Positions 17,386 through 24,910 of a DNA stretch of 37,166 bases are shown here, piece by piece; position 1 is the stretch's first letter, and every line of letters starts with the position of its first letter. Under the pieces are notes generated by a model, which saw nothing but the letters and a program-made list of their open reading frames with translations, had not been told where the DNA came from and made no database searches. This DNA is from Bacteroidales bacterium Bact_14 (GTDB taxonomy: Bacteria > Bacteroidota > Bacteroidia > Bacteroidales > UBA932): assembly GCA_001602865.1 (NCBI GenBank), contig LUZF01000022.1, positions 1 through 37,166 of the forward strand, read 5' to 3'. The position numbers were made by a program, and so were the translations under genes.

Positions 17386-18603
17386 TTAAACGTCGATGGA
17401 AAGGGATTCCTTCTCGGATTTGGCAACCAGCACCGCGATGCAGGTGTCGCCGTAGACATTCACGGCGGTCCGGAGCATATCCAGGATGCGGTCCACGCCG
17501 ATGACGAGGCCGATGCCCTCGACCGGCAGGCCGACGGCGCTCAGGATGATGGCCATCATCACCATCGCGGACATCGGGATGCCCGCCGAACCGATGGCGC
17601 AGATCAGGGAGAGGAAGCAGATGACGAGGGTCTGGACGAGGCCCAGCTCCACGCCGTACACCTGCGAGATGAAGATCACGGCCACGCATTCCAGCAGCGC
17701 CGCACCGTTCATATTGACCGTCGCGCCCAGCGAGACGACAAAGTCGGCGATGCGCCGCGAGACGCCGTCCTTCTTTTCGACGGCTTCGAGCGTCAGCGGC
17801 AGCGTCGCGCCGGAGGAGGCGGTCGAGAAGGCCGTAATCATCGGGACGGACATATTGCGCAGGTGGGCCCAGGGACGGACTTTTCCGACCAGGCGCAGGA
17901 GGAGCGGCAGCGTGACGAAGGTATGGATCACCAGGCCAGCGGCCACGGTCACCACGTAGAAGAGCATATTCCGGAGCATCAGCAGGACGTCGCCGATGGC
18001 GGCGAACTGCCCGGCGACGATCGCGAAGATGCCCAGCGGCGAGAGAGAGATGACGGCGCGCGTGACACGCATCGTCAGCTCATATGCGCTTTTCATCCCG
18101 ACGGAGAGGACGTCGCGGGATTTCTCCGAGAGCCGGGGAACCGTGATGCCTGTCACAAGGGCGAGGAAAATGACCGGAATGGTGTTGTTGCGGGCGAAGG
18201 CTGCGAAAATGTTCGAAGGGATGAAGCCGGAGATGATGTCGGTCACGGAGGTGGAGGTCACCATCTGCGGGACTTCCGCCGCGGGGACGGTGACGCCGGT
18301 GCCGGGCCGGATGAGCCGGACCAGCAGGACGCCGGTCGCGACGGCGAGGAGCATCGTGGCGATGTACCAGAAGACCGTCTTCGCTCCGATGCGTTTCAGA
18401 CCGCCCTGGCCGCCCGCGCTGATTTCCGAAACGCTCAGGGAAACGGAAAAGAAGATGATCGGGACGATCAGCATGCAGAGCGCATTCATAAACAGCGTCC
18501 CGACCCAGGAATAGTATCGGGTCGACTCCGGAAGGAAAGTACCAGCGAGGATTCCAAGCACCAGGGCGATCAGAATCTGGAGGTACAACGGAATTTTCTT
18601 CAT
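17386..18603 (-). CDS. Dicarboxylate/acidic amino acid:cation symporter (SLC1/DAACS family)
   Basis: The start is placed at the ATG at 18603 (MKKIPLYLQILIALVLGILAGTF), giving 405 residues, normal for the family; the track start lies in the divergent promoter gap. Family features: hairpin motif STASSGATLPLT, seventh-helix motif NMNGAAL, and last-helix segment DRILDMLRTAVNVYGD. That last segment keeps the Asp and Arg that hold the amino group and side-chain carboxylate of aspartate in Glt-type transporters, so aspartate or glutamate is the likely substrate. The cation-site motif, usually NMDGT, is NMNGA here, which may alter ion coupling. Being first in an operon with SusCD and two exported peptidases, it probably takes released acidic amino acids across the inner membrane. 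Confidence 0.9.
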   Translation of the reverse strand: MKKIPLYLQILIALVLGILAGTFLPESTRYYSWVGTLFMNALCMLIVPIIFFSVSLSVSEISAGGQGGLKRIGAKTVFWYIATMLLAVATGVLLVRLIRPGTGVTVPAAEVPQMVTSTSVTDIISGFIPSNIFAAFARNNTIPVIFLALVTGITVPRLSEKSRDVLSVGMKSAYELTMRVTRAVISLSPLGIFAIVAGQFAAIGDVLLMLRNMLFYVVTVAAGLVIHTFVTLPLLLRLVGKVRPWAHLRNMSVPMITAFSTASSGATLPLTLEAVEKKDGVSRRIADFVVSLGATVNMNGAALLECVAVIFISQVYGVELGLVQTLVICFLSLICAIGSAGIPMSAMVMMAIILSAVGLPVEGIGLVIGVDRILDMLRTAVNVYGDTCIAVLVAKSEKESLSIDV

Positions 18604-18624
18604 AGGTTCGGATTTCAGTACACG

Positions 18625-18632
18625 CAAAAATA
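18625..18632 (-). promoter_or_regulatory. Possible -7 box for the peptide-use operon
   Basis: The minus strand has TATTTTTG, matching TAnnTTTG, 21 nt before the symporter ATG. No TTTG is found 19-20 nt further upstream, which would fit a promoter needing an activator. The candidate activator is encoded divergently from 18711, so its binding site should lie in this 107 bp gap. The alternating CGCGCGCG in the gap is the only other notable sequence. Confidence 0.4.
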
Positions 18633-18710
18633 TAATCTGCTTGCTTCGCGCGCGAGGAAAAAAATCCGTTTTTTTTGTAAATTCGTCCGAAATAATTTTT
18701 CGAGGCATCC

Positions 18711-19910
18711 ATGACCCTGTTTTTCGCCATCCTCTTCGCCCTGACGCTCGCTTTCCTGGTGGGGGTCATCGTGGTTGCCGTCGTCAACCGGAACCGCTAC
18801 CGGAAGCGCATCCGCAAGGCCCTCCGGAAGAAGATCGAGGAGCAGTACGCCGGCAAGGTGGGCCGCCTCCATTTCTCGGGAATCATGGACAAGCTCCGGA
18901 CCCCGCTCGCCCGGATGGAGAGCGCCGTCGCGGTCCTGGGCTCCCAGAAAAACGTCGCCGAGACCGGACGCGCCCAGCTGGACGTCCTCCAGTCCGGCCT
19001 GGACCAGGCGCAGCTGGTCCTCGAGCAGGCGGAGACGCTCCGCGGGCTGTTCGAGAAGAAACTGGCCCTCGCCCTGCGCAGGAACCAGCCGGTCGGCCCA
19101 TCCGTCCACAGGATCACAGACTGTTTCAAGGCCGACGCCAGCCTCGCCGGCATCGCCCTCTCCGCGACACTCCCGCCCGGCGACATCCGCCTCCCGCTCG
19201 ATACCGGCATCTTCGAGAGCATCCTTTTCGATATGATGCTCAGCGCGATGAAATATACGCCCCAGGGCGGCAGCATCCGCGTCCACGTCAACCGCACGGA
19301 CCGCCACGGCGTCAGCTGGTATACGCCCTTACGCGAGAAAGACACCTGCGGCTCCTATGTCTACGTAGCCGTCTACTGTTCGGAATCGGCGATGGAACAG
19401 GCGGCGCCGGAGCTCCAGCTGACCCGCAGCCTGGCGGAGCTCCACCACGGCTACCTCTGGATCGCAGACTCCGAGACCGGCAAGGGCATCAAGCTGATGC
19501 TCGCGCTGCCGGAAGACGCGACCGCGTACCCGGCGAACCTCTTCCTCCCCGGCGAAGAGAGCGCCGAGCCGGCGCCCGTCCCCGCCTCGAAAGAGGACCG
19601 GGATTTCCACGCGTTGCTGGTCAGCACCCTCCGGGAGAACCTCTCCGACGAGAATTTCGACATCGCCGCACTCGCGCAGAAGATGGGTATGTCCCGTTCG
19701 GTCCTGTTCTCGCGCGTCAAGGACGTGACGGGCAACAGTCCGAAGCAGCTGCTCAACGAGTTCCGGCTCCGCACGGCGGCAAACCTCCTGGCCCAGGGAA
19801 AGATGAGCGTTTCCGAGGTTGCGGACGCGACCGGCTGGGGCTCCCTCTCCTATTTCTCCAAATCCTACAAGCGCCGTTTCGGGCACAGTCCCACGAGCGG
19901 CAGGAATTAG
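18711..19910 (+). CDS. Membrane-anchored pseudo-histidine-kinase/AraC-type regulator (reduced hybrid two-component protein)
   Basis: 399 residues in three parts. Residues 1-26 form one transmembrane helix. Residues 50-265 look like a histidine kinase core with active-site losses: the phospho-acceptor motif HELRTPL reads DKLRTPL (Asp60), the N box is DMMLSAMKYTP without the usual Asn, and the G1 box is replaced by VYCSESAM; ELQLTRSLAELHHGYLWI keeps only the shape of the G2 region. Residues 298-396 are an AraC-type double HTH (IAALAQKMGMSRSVLFSRVK; VSEVADATGWGSLSYFSKSYKRRFG). Hybrid two-component regulators of Bacteroidota end the same way but also have a periplasmic sensor and a receiver; neither is present. 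Placed head to head with the symporter-SusCD-peptidase operon, it is the probable regulator. Signal sensing mechanism unknown. Confidence 0.85.
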   Translation: MTLFFAILFALTLAFLVGVIVVAVVNRNRYRKRIRKALRKKIEEQYAGKVGRLHFSGIMDKLRTPLARMESAVAVLGSQKNVAETGRAQLDVLQSGLDQAQLVLEQAETLRGLFEKKLALALRRNQPVGPSVHRITDCFKADASLAGIALSATLPPGDIRLPLDTGIFESILFDMMLSAMKYTPQGGSIRVHVNRTDRHGVSWYTPLREKDTCGSYVYVAVYCSESAMEQAAPELQLTRSLAELHHGYLWIADSETGKGIKLMLALPEDATAYPANLFLPGEESAEPAPVPASKEDRDFHALLVSTLRENLSDENFDIAALAQKMGMSRSVLFSRVKDVTGNSPKQLLNEFRLRTAANLLAQGKMSVSEVADATGWGSLSYFSKSYKRRFGHSPTSGRN

Positions 19911-19930
19911 CAAAAACGGGAGATTTTGCC

Positions 19931-19938
19931 TATATTTG
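19931..19938 (+). promoter_or_regulatory. -7 box upstream of the flavodiiron protein gene
   Basis: TATATTTG matches TAnnTTTG and lies 28 nt before the first ATG and 49 nt before the alternative ATG of the flavodiiron gene. A -33 TTTG is not evident at the right distance. It is the only promoter-like motif in the 56 bp gap and would drive the FDP-SOD-DUF389-phosphate transporter operon. Confidence 0.45.
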
Positions 19939-19966
19939 TTTGATTCAATAACCAAAACGGCAGTTT

Positions 19967-21151
19967 ATGATAAAATCGCTAAGCAACATGGTCAAATACA
20001 TCGGTGTAGACGACCTGGACCTCGACCTCTTTGAAAGCCAGTACATTGTCCCCGAGGGGATGGCTTACAATTCATACCTCATCACGGATGCCAAAATCGC
20101 CATCCTCGACACCGCGGACGCCCGCAAAGGCTACGAGTGGAAGAGCAACCTGGCCGAAGCCCTCGAGGGCCGCACGCCGGACTACCTGATCGTCCACCAC
20201 CTCGAGCCGGACCATTCCGCCCTCATCGGCTGGGTCCTGGAGACCTACCCCAACCTGACCGTCGTCGCCGGCGCCAAGGCGCTCCAGATGCTGCCGCAGT
20301 TCTTCGACGGCGCCAGCCTGGAAGGCCGGACCCACGCCGTAAAGGAAGGCGACGTCCTCGACCTCGGCGAACACAAACTCCGTTTCATCGCCGCCCCGAT
20401 GGTCCACTGGCCGGAAGTGATGCTCTCCTTCGACGAGGCCGACGGCGCGCTCTACAGCGCGGACGCGTTCGGCAAGTTCGGCGCCCTCGCCAAATGCGGT
20501 TTCTACGGCCGCGAGGACGATGACTGGGCCTGCGAAGCCCGGCGCTACTACTTCAACATCGTCGGCAAATACGGCGCCCAGGTCCAGGCCCTCCTGAAGA
20601 AGGCCGCTCCCCTGCCGGTCAAGACCATCCGCCCGCTCCACGGCCCCATCCTGGAGGACAACCTCGTGGACTACATCAACCTCTATGACATCTGGAGCCG
20701 CTACGCCGTCGAGACGGAAGGCATCTTCATCGCCTGCGCCTCGATCCACGGCGGGACCCTCGCCGCGGCGGAGAAGCTGAAGGAAATCCTGGAGGCCAAG
20801 GGCGCGACCCGCGTCGTCCTGAGTGACATCACCCGCAGCGACCTCGCCGAGGACGTAGAAGACGCCTTCCGCCATTCGAAACTGGTCGTGGCCGCCGCCT
20901 CCTACGACGCCGGCATCTTCAGCCCGATGCACGACTTCCTCCACCGCCTCAAGATCAAGGGCTACTGCAACCGCACCGTCGGCATCCTCGAAAACGGCTC
21001 CTGGGCCCCTTCCGCGGGCCGTGTTGCCCGTGAGATGCTCGCGGAGATGAAGAATGTCACCATCCTCGAGCCGCAGGTAACCATCCGCAGCCGGATGAAA
21101 CCGACCGACATCCCCGCCATCGAAGCCCTCGCCGACGCCCTCCTCGCCTAA
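19967..21151 (+). CDS. Flavodiiron protein (A-type flavoprotein, O2/NO reductase)
   Basis: A 394-residue two-domain protein. The beta-lactamase-like domain keeps the diiron ligands: HHLEPDH, His in PMVHWPE, Asp in YSADAFGKFG and His in IRPLHGP. The C-terminal flavodoxin domain binds FMN (FIACASIHGGTLAAAEKL, ASYDAGIFSP, ILENGSWAPSAGR). Such enzymes reduce oxygen to water, or nitric oxide to N2O, with electrons usually from rubredoxin, and protect anaerobes. No rubredoxin gene or fused rubredoxin domain is visible. An in-frame ATG at 19988 (MVKYIGVDD) is an equally good start. SOD follows after 24 nt, so the pair forms an oxygen-defence unit. Confidence 0.93.
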   Translation: MIKSLSNMVKYIGVDDLDLDLFESQYIVPEGMAYNSYLITDAKIAILDTADARKGYEWKSNLAEALEGRTPDYLIVHHLEPDHSALIGWVLETYPNLTVVAGAKALQMLPQFFDGASLEGRTHAVKEGDVLDLGEHKLRFIAAPMVHWPEVMLSFDEADGALYSADAFGKFGALAKCGFYGREDDDWACEARRYYFNIVGKYGAQVQALLKKAAPLPVKTIRPLHGPILEDNLVDYINLYDIWSRYAVETEGIFIACASIHGGTLAAAEKLKEILEAKGATRVVLSDITRSDLAEDVEDAFRHSKLVVAAASYDAGIFSPMHDFLHRLKIKGYCNRTVGILENGSWAPSAGRVAREMLAEMKNVTILEPQVTIRSRMKPTDIPAIEALADALLA

Positions 21152-21175
21152 CCACTTAATTAAAAGCATAAAAAT

Positions 21176-21754
21176 ATGTTCACCCTCATAGAACTCCCCT
21201 ACGCGCCCGAAGCGCTCGCGCCCGCCATCAGCGCCGAAACCCTTTCCTTCCACCACGGCAAGCACCTCCAGACCTATGTCAACAACCTCAACGCAGCCCT
21301 CCCCGGCAGCCCCTGGGAAGGCAAGAGCCTCGAGGAGATCGTCAAGGGCGCGGAAGGCGGCATCCTGAACAACGCCGGCCAGACGCTGAACCACAACCAC
21401 TATTTCACGCAGTTCCGCGCGCCGCGCGCGGACAACGCCCCCGCCGGCAGCCTCGCCGCCGCGATCGACCGCGACTTCGGCGGTTTTGACGCTTTCAAGC
21501 AGGAATTCGCCGCGAAGGGCGCCGGCCTCTTCGGCAGCGGCTGGGTCTGGCTCTCCGCCGACGCCGACGGCAAACTCGTCATCACCCAGGAGCCCAACGC
21601 CGGCAACCCGGTGCGCAAGGGCCTCAAGCCCCTGCTGACCTTCGACGTCTGGGAGCACGCCTACTATATTGATTACCGTAACCGCCGCCCGGACCACCTC
21701 AAAGCCCTCTGGGACATCATCGACTGGGATGTGGTCCAGGCCCGCTACGAATAG
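21176..21754 (+). CDS. Superoxide dismutase, Fe/Mn family
   Basis: A 192-residue cytoplasmic enzyme turning superoxide into peroxide and oxygen. Metal ligands are in the standard places: His in LSFHHGKHLQTYVNNLN, His in NNAGQTLNHNHYF, and Asp/His in LLTFDVWEHAYYIDY. Gly-Gly near the metal (AEGGILNNAGQ) and the Gln in NNAGQTLNHN suggest the iron form, but metal choice cannot be settled from sequence. It lies 24 nt after the flavodiiron gene and 2 nt before the DUF389 gene, so it is probably in one operon. Symbol sodB would be usual; I leave it open between iron and cambialistic forms. Confidence 0.95.
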   Translation: MFTLIELPYAPEALAPAISAETLSFHHGKHLQTYVNNLNAALPGSPWEGKSLEEIVKGAEGGILNNAGQTLNHNHYFTQFRAPRADNAPAGSLAAAIDRDFGGFDAFKQEFAAKGAGLFGSGWVWLSADADGKLVITQEPNAGNPVRKGLKPLLTFDVWEHAYYIDYRNRRPDHLKALWDIIDWDVVQARYE

Positions 21755-21756
21755 GT

Positions 21757-23124
21757 ATGAGCCGCTTTTCCGCCTATCTGCGCGCCCTGCTGAACCTGAC
21801 TGAGTTCATCGACCGGGAAAGCGCCGAGAACGCCATCCGCAAGAACATTTCCTTCCGCGGGCCGACGGTCTTCATCCTCGCCTGCGCGATCATCATCGCC
21901 TCCGTCGGCCTGAACGTCAACTCGATTCCGGTCATCATCGGCGCGATGCTGATCTCCCCCGTGATGGGTCCGATCCTCGGCTTCGGCTTCGGCCTCGCGA
22001 CCCTGGACGACGGCCTCGTCAAGGATTCCCTGCGGAATTACATCGTGATGGTGCTGATCAGCATCCTGGCTTCGACGGTCTTCTTCCTGCTCAGCCCGCT
22101 GACGCTGCAGAACCCCTCGGAGCTGCTTGCGAGGACGAATCCGTCCGTCTATGATGTCCTGGTCGCGCTCTTCGGCGGCTTCGCGGGGATGTTCGAGATC
22201 TCGCGCCGCGAGAAAGGGACCGTGATCTCCGGCGTCGCGATCGCGACAGCCCTGATGCCCCCGCTCTGCACCATCGGCTACGGACTTTCCATCATGAGCG
22301 CGCGCTACATTTTCGGCGCCCTCTACCTCTTCCTCATCAACAGCATCTTCATCGCCCTCGCGACCTTCCTCACGAGCAAGTACCTCCGCTTCCCGACCCT
22401 CGAGACCGAGCAGCGGAAACACCTCTCGAAGCAGGCCGTGACCGCGATCCTGCTCATCATCCTCGTCCCGAGCGTCTTCTCCGCCTTCCGCATCGTGCAG
22501 GAAAACAATTTCAAGATCCACGCGGAGAAGCTCGTTTCCGCCAACAAGACCATCGGCAAGGGCTTCATCTACGACTACAAGGTCAACTACGCCGCCAGAG
22601 AATCGACCCTGGAGCTCTACCTTGCCGGTGAGGAGCTCTCCGCCGAAGAGCGGGAACGCTTCTATGTCCAGGCCGAATCCTACGGCATCCCGCGCAGCGA
22701 GATCATCTTCCACGAGGACGCCGCGATGAGCCGCGACAATATGACGGAATCCGAGCTCATCAAGAGCATCTACGAATACAACGACCAGCAGTTCAAGACG
22801 ATGTACGAGTTCAAGGACCAGCAGGTCCGCGAGCTCAGCGACAGCCTCGCGAAGATTTCCCGCGAGCTCTCCGGCTACCGGGCGCAGGACATCCCCGCGG
22901 ACGCCATCGCCCGCGAGCTGTTCGCCCAGTACCCGGCGATCAAGCGCGTCAGCCTCAGCGGCGGCTCTTCCGTCTCTTCCGAGACGGAAGGCACTGAGCC
23001 CCAGGTCGTTGCCGTGCTTTTCTGCCGCCCGATGCCCGACGCCGCGACCGTTACCCGGATTGAAAACTGGCTCCGCGTGCGCCTGAACAGCCAGAACATC
23101 CTAGTACTGACCAAGACCGAATAA
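21757..23124 (+). CDS. DUF389-family membrane protein
   Basis: 455 residues. The N-terminal half has several transmembrane helices with the DUF389 hallmark (GLNVNSIPVIIGAMLISPVMGPILGFGFGLA) and a second conserved stretch GVAIATALMPPLCTIGYGLS. The C-terminal half, from about residue 245, is soluble, with a short amphipathic helical segment around SIYEYNDQQFKTMYEFKDQQVRELSDSLAKISREL and a final alpha/beta-looking part. The family has no established function; a transport role is often assumed. It sits 2 nt after SOD and 1 nt before the Na/Pi cotransporter gene, so the three are translated from one message, yet no functional link is known. Confidence 0.85.
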   Translation: MSRFSAYLRALLNLTEFIDRESAENAIRKNISFRGPTVFILACAIIIASVGLNVNSIPVIIGAMLISPVMGPILGFGFGLATLDDGLVKDSLRNYIVMVLISILASTVFFLLSPLTLQNPSELLARTNPSVYDVLVALFGGFAGMFEISRREKGTVISGVAIATALMPPLCTIGYGLSIMSARYIFGALYLFLINSIFIALATFLTSKYLRFPTLETEQRKHLSKQAVTAILLIILVPSVFSAFRIVQENNFKIHAEKLVSANKTIGKGFIYDYKVNYAARESTLELYLAGEELSAEERERFYVQAESYGIPRSEIIFHEDAAMSRDNMTESELIKSIYEYNDQQFKTMYEFKDQQVRELSDSLAKISRELSGYRAQDIPADAIARELFAQYPAIKRVSLSGGSSVSSETEGTEPQVVAVLFCRPMPDAATVTRIENWLRVRLNSQNILVLTKTE

Positions 23125-23125
23125 T

Positions 23126-24814
23126 ATGCTGATAGTCCTAAAGCTCCTGGGTTCCATCGCCCTCCTGATCTACGGTATGAAGGTGATGAGCGAGGCCCTC
23201 CAGAAAATGGCGGGTCCCCAGCTGCGCCACCTCCTCGGCGCGATGACCACCAACCGCTTCACCGGCGTGGCGACCGGCGCCCTCGTGACCGTCGCCGTCC
23301 AGTCCTCCGCCGCGACAACCGTGATGACGGTGTCCTTCGTGAACGCCGCCCTCCTGACGCTCCGGCAGGCCATTTCCGTCATTATGGGCGCGAACATCGG
23401 TACCACGATGAGCGCCTGGATCATGTCGGCGGGCTTCTCCTTCAACATCACCAACGTGGTCTGGCCGGCCTTCCTCGTCGGCATCCTCCTGATCCAGCTG
23501 CGGAAGCACCGGTACGTGGGCGATTTCCTCTTCGGTCTCTCCTTCCTGCTCTTCGCGCTCGGAATGCTGAAGCAGACCGGCACGGAGCTGGACCTTGCGG
23601 GCAACCCGGCCGTCGTGGCCTTCTTCGCGAGCTTCAAGACCAATTACGGGACCATCCTCCTGTTCCTGCTCATCGGAACGATCCTGACGGCCCTGGTCCA
23701 GAGTTCCGCGGCCCTGATGGCCATCACGATGGTCCTCTGCTCGACCGGCGCCATCACGATCTACCAGGGTATCGCGCTGGTCATGGGTGAAAACATCGGT
23801 ACGACCGTGACCGCCAACCTCGCGGCCCTCAGTGCCAACACCCAGGCCCGCCGGACCGCCCTTGCGCACCTCCTGTTCAACGTCTTCGGCGTCATCTGGG
23901 TGCTCATCGCCTTCTTCCCCTTCGTGCGCTTCGTCTGCGGCCTCGTCGGGATGGACCCGACGGCGGAGACCCAGACCCCGACGCAGCTGTCCTTCACCCT
24001 TGCGACCTTCCACACCTGCTTCAACCTCATCAACACGGCAGTGCTGATCTGGTTCATCCCGCAGATCGAGAAGATCGTCTGCGCCTTCATCAAGCCCAGG
24101 ACGGCGGACGAAGAAGACGAATTCCGCCTCCGCTATATCCGCGGCGGTATTATGAAGACCCCGGAACTCTCCGTCTTCCAGGCCCAGAAGGAGATCGTCA
24201 CCTTCGGCGAACGGATGCAGAAGATGTTCGACCTCGTGAAGGAGCTCTACCACGCCACGGAAGAGGAGGAATTCCAGCAGCTCTTTGAGCGCATCGAGAA
24301 ATACGAGGACCTCAGCGACCGCATCGAGGACGGCATCGCCCGCTACCTCGGCCAGGTCGGAGACGCCCACCTGTCCGACGACACCAAGGAGAAGATCCGT
24401 GCGATGCTCCGGATGATCGGCGAGCTGGAATCCGTCGGCGACAGCTTCTACAACCTCGCCCGCATCCTTCGCCGCCGCCGCGACAAGAACATCGAGTTCA
24501 CGCCGGCCCAGATCAAGTACGGCACGGAAATGACCCGCCTGATGGAAGACGCCATCGTCCATATGAACACGGCCCTCTCCGGCCGCAAGGAGGATTTCCA
24601 CCTCTCCGAGTCCATCTCCATCGAGCGCCGTATCAACGAGTTGCGTAACGAGATGCGCCAGCGCAACGTCTCCGCCGTCGACAACCACGAATACAGCTAC
24701 GAAGCCGGCACGGTCTTTATGGACATGATCAACGAGTGCGAGAAGACGGGCGACTACATCATCAACGTCCTCGAAGCCCGCCTCGGCGTCGACCACAACC
24801 TCCAGCCCATCTAG
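23126..24814 (+). CDS. Na+/phosphate cotransporter family protein with PhoU-like tail
   Basis: 562 residues. The membrane part carries the inverted-repeat signature of the NptA/YjbB family: VAVQSSAATTVMTVSFVNAALL and ALVQSSAALMAITMVLCSTGAITI, plus paired GANIGTT / GENIGTT motifs. From about residue 345 the protein is cytoplasmic and helical (LSVFQAQKEIVTFGERMQKMFDLVKELYHA, RIEKYEDLSDRIEDGIARYL), as in PhoU-like regulatory domains. Bacterial relatives move phosphate, in some cases outward. It ends the oxygen-defence operon and its stop faces the trpB2 stop across a hairpin region of about 96 bp. Confidence 0.9.
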   Translation: MLIVLKLLGSIALLIYGMKVMSEALQKMAGPQLRHLLGAMTTNRFTGVATGALVTVAVQSSAATTVMTVSFVNAALLTLRQAISVIMGANIGTTMSAWIMSAGFSFNITNVVWPAFLVGILLIQLRKHRYVGDFLFGLSFLLFALGMLKQTGTELDLAGNPAVVAFFASFKTNYGTILLFLLIGTILTALVQSSAALMAITMVLCSTGAITIYQGIALVMGENIGTTVTANLAALSANTQARRTALAHLLFNVFGVIWVLIAFFPFVRFVCGLVGMDPTAETQTPTQLSFTLATFHTCFNLINTAVLIWFIPQIEKIVCAFIKPRTADEEDEFRLRYIRGGIMKTPELSVFQAQKEIVTFGERMQKMFDLVKELYHATEEEEFQQLFERIEKYEDLSDRIEDGIARYLGQVGDAHLSDDTKEKIRAMLRMIGELESVGDSFYNLARILRRRRDKNIEFTPAQIKYGTEMTRLMEDAIVHMNTALSGRKEDFHLSESISIERRINELRNEMRQRNVSAVDNHEYSYEAGTVFMDMINECEKTGDYIINVLEARLGVDHNLQPI

Positions 24815-24831
24815 GGGTTTGTCCTATAATA

Positions 24832-24896
24832 GGAAGAAGGACTATTTTTCAGATTTTCCATTTTTCTGGAAATATCTGGAAAATAGTCCTTCTTCC
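24832..24896. terminator. Long inverted repeat between convergent genes, probable bidirectional terminator
   Basis: GGAAGAAGGACTATTTT (24832-24848) is a perfect 17 bp inverted copy of AAAATAGTCCTTCTTCC (24880-24896). The inner sequence continues the helix: a G-T pair, CAGAT/ATCTG, then TTTCCA/TGGAAA around a 6-nt loop, for about 28 paired positions. It lies between the convergent ends of the phosphate transporter and trpB2 genes. There is no U-tract outside the stem on either strand, so it may stop transcription poorly and instead protect or process mRNA 3' ends. A smaller near-palindrome TCCTATAATAGGA sits directly before it (24822-24834). Confidence 0.6.
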
Positions 24897-24910
24897 GGAT
24901 TCTACAGAGA

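Noticed and set aside
14196-17504. 1102-residue plus-strand ORF opposite SusC
   Set aside because: Shadow of SusC: a Val/Asp/Gly/Glu-rich text with no domain pattern, and it runs across the SusC start and two gene boundaries.
18641-19951. 436-residue plus-strand ORF overlapping the regulator
   Set aside because: Arg/Pro/Gly-rich out-of-frame reading of the pseudokinase-AraC gene with no motif.
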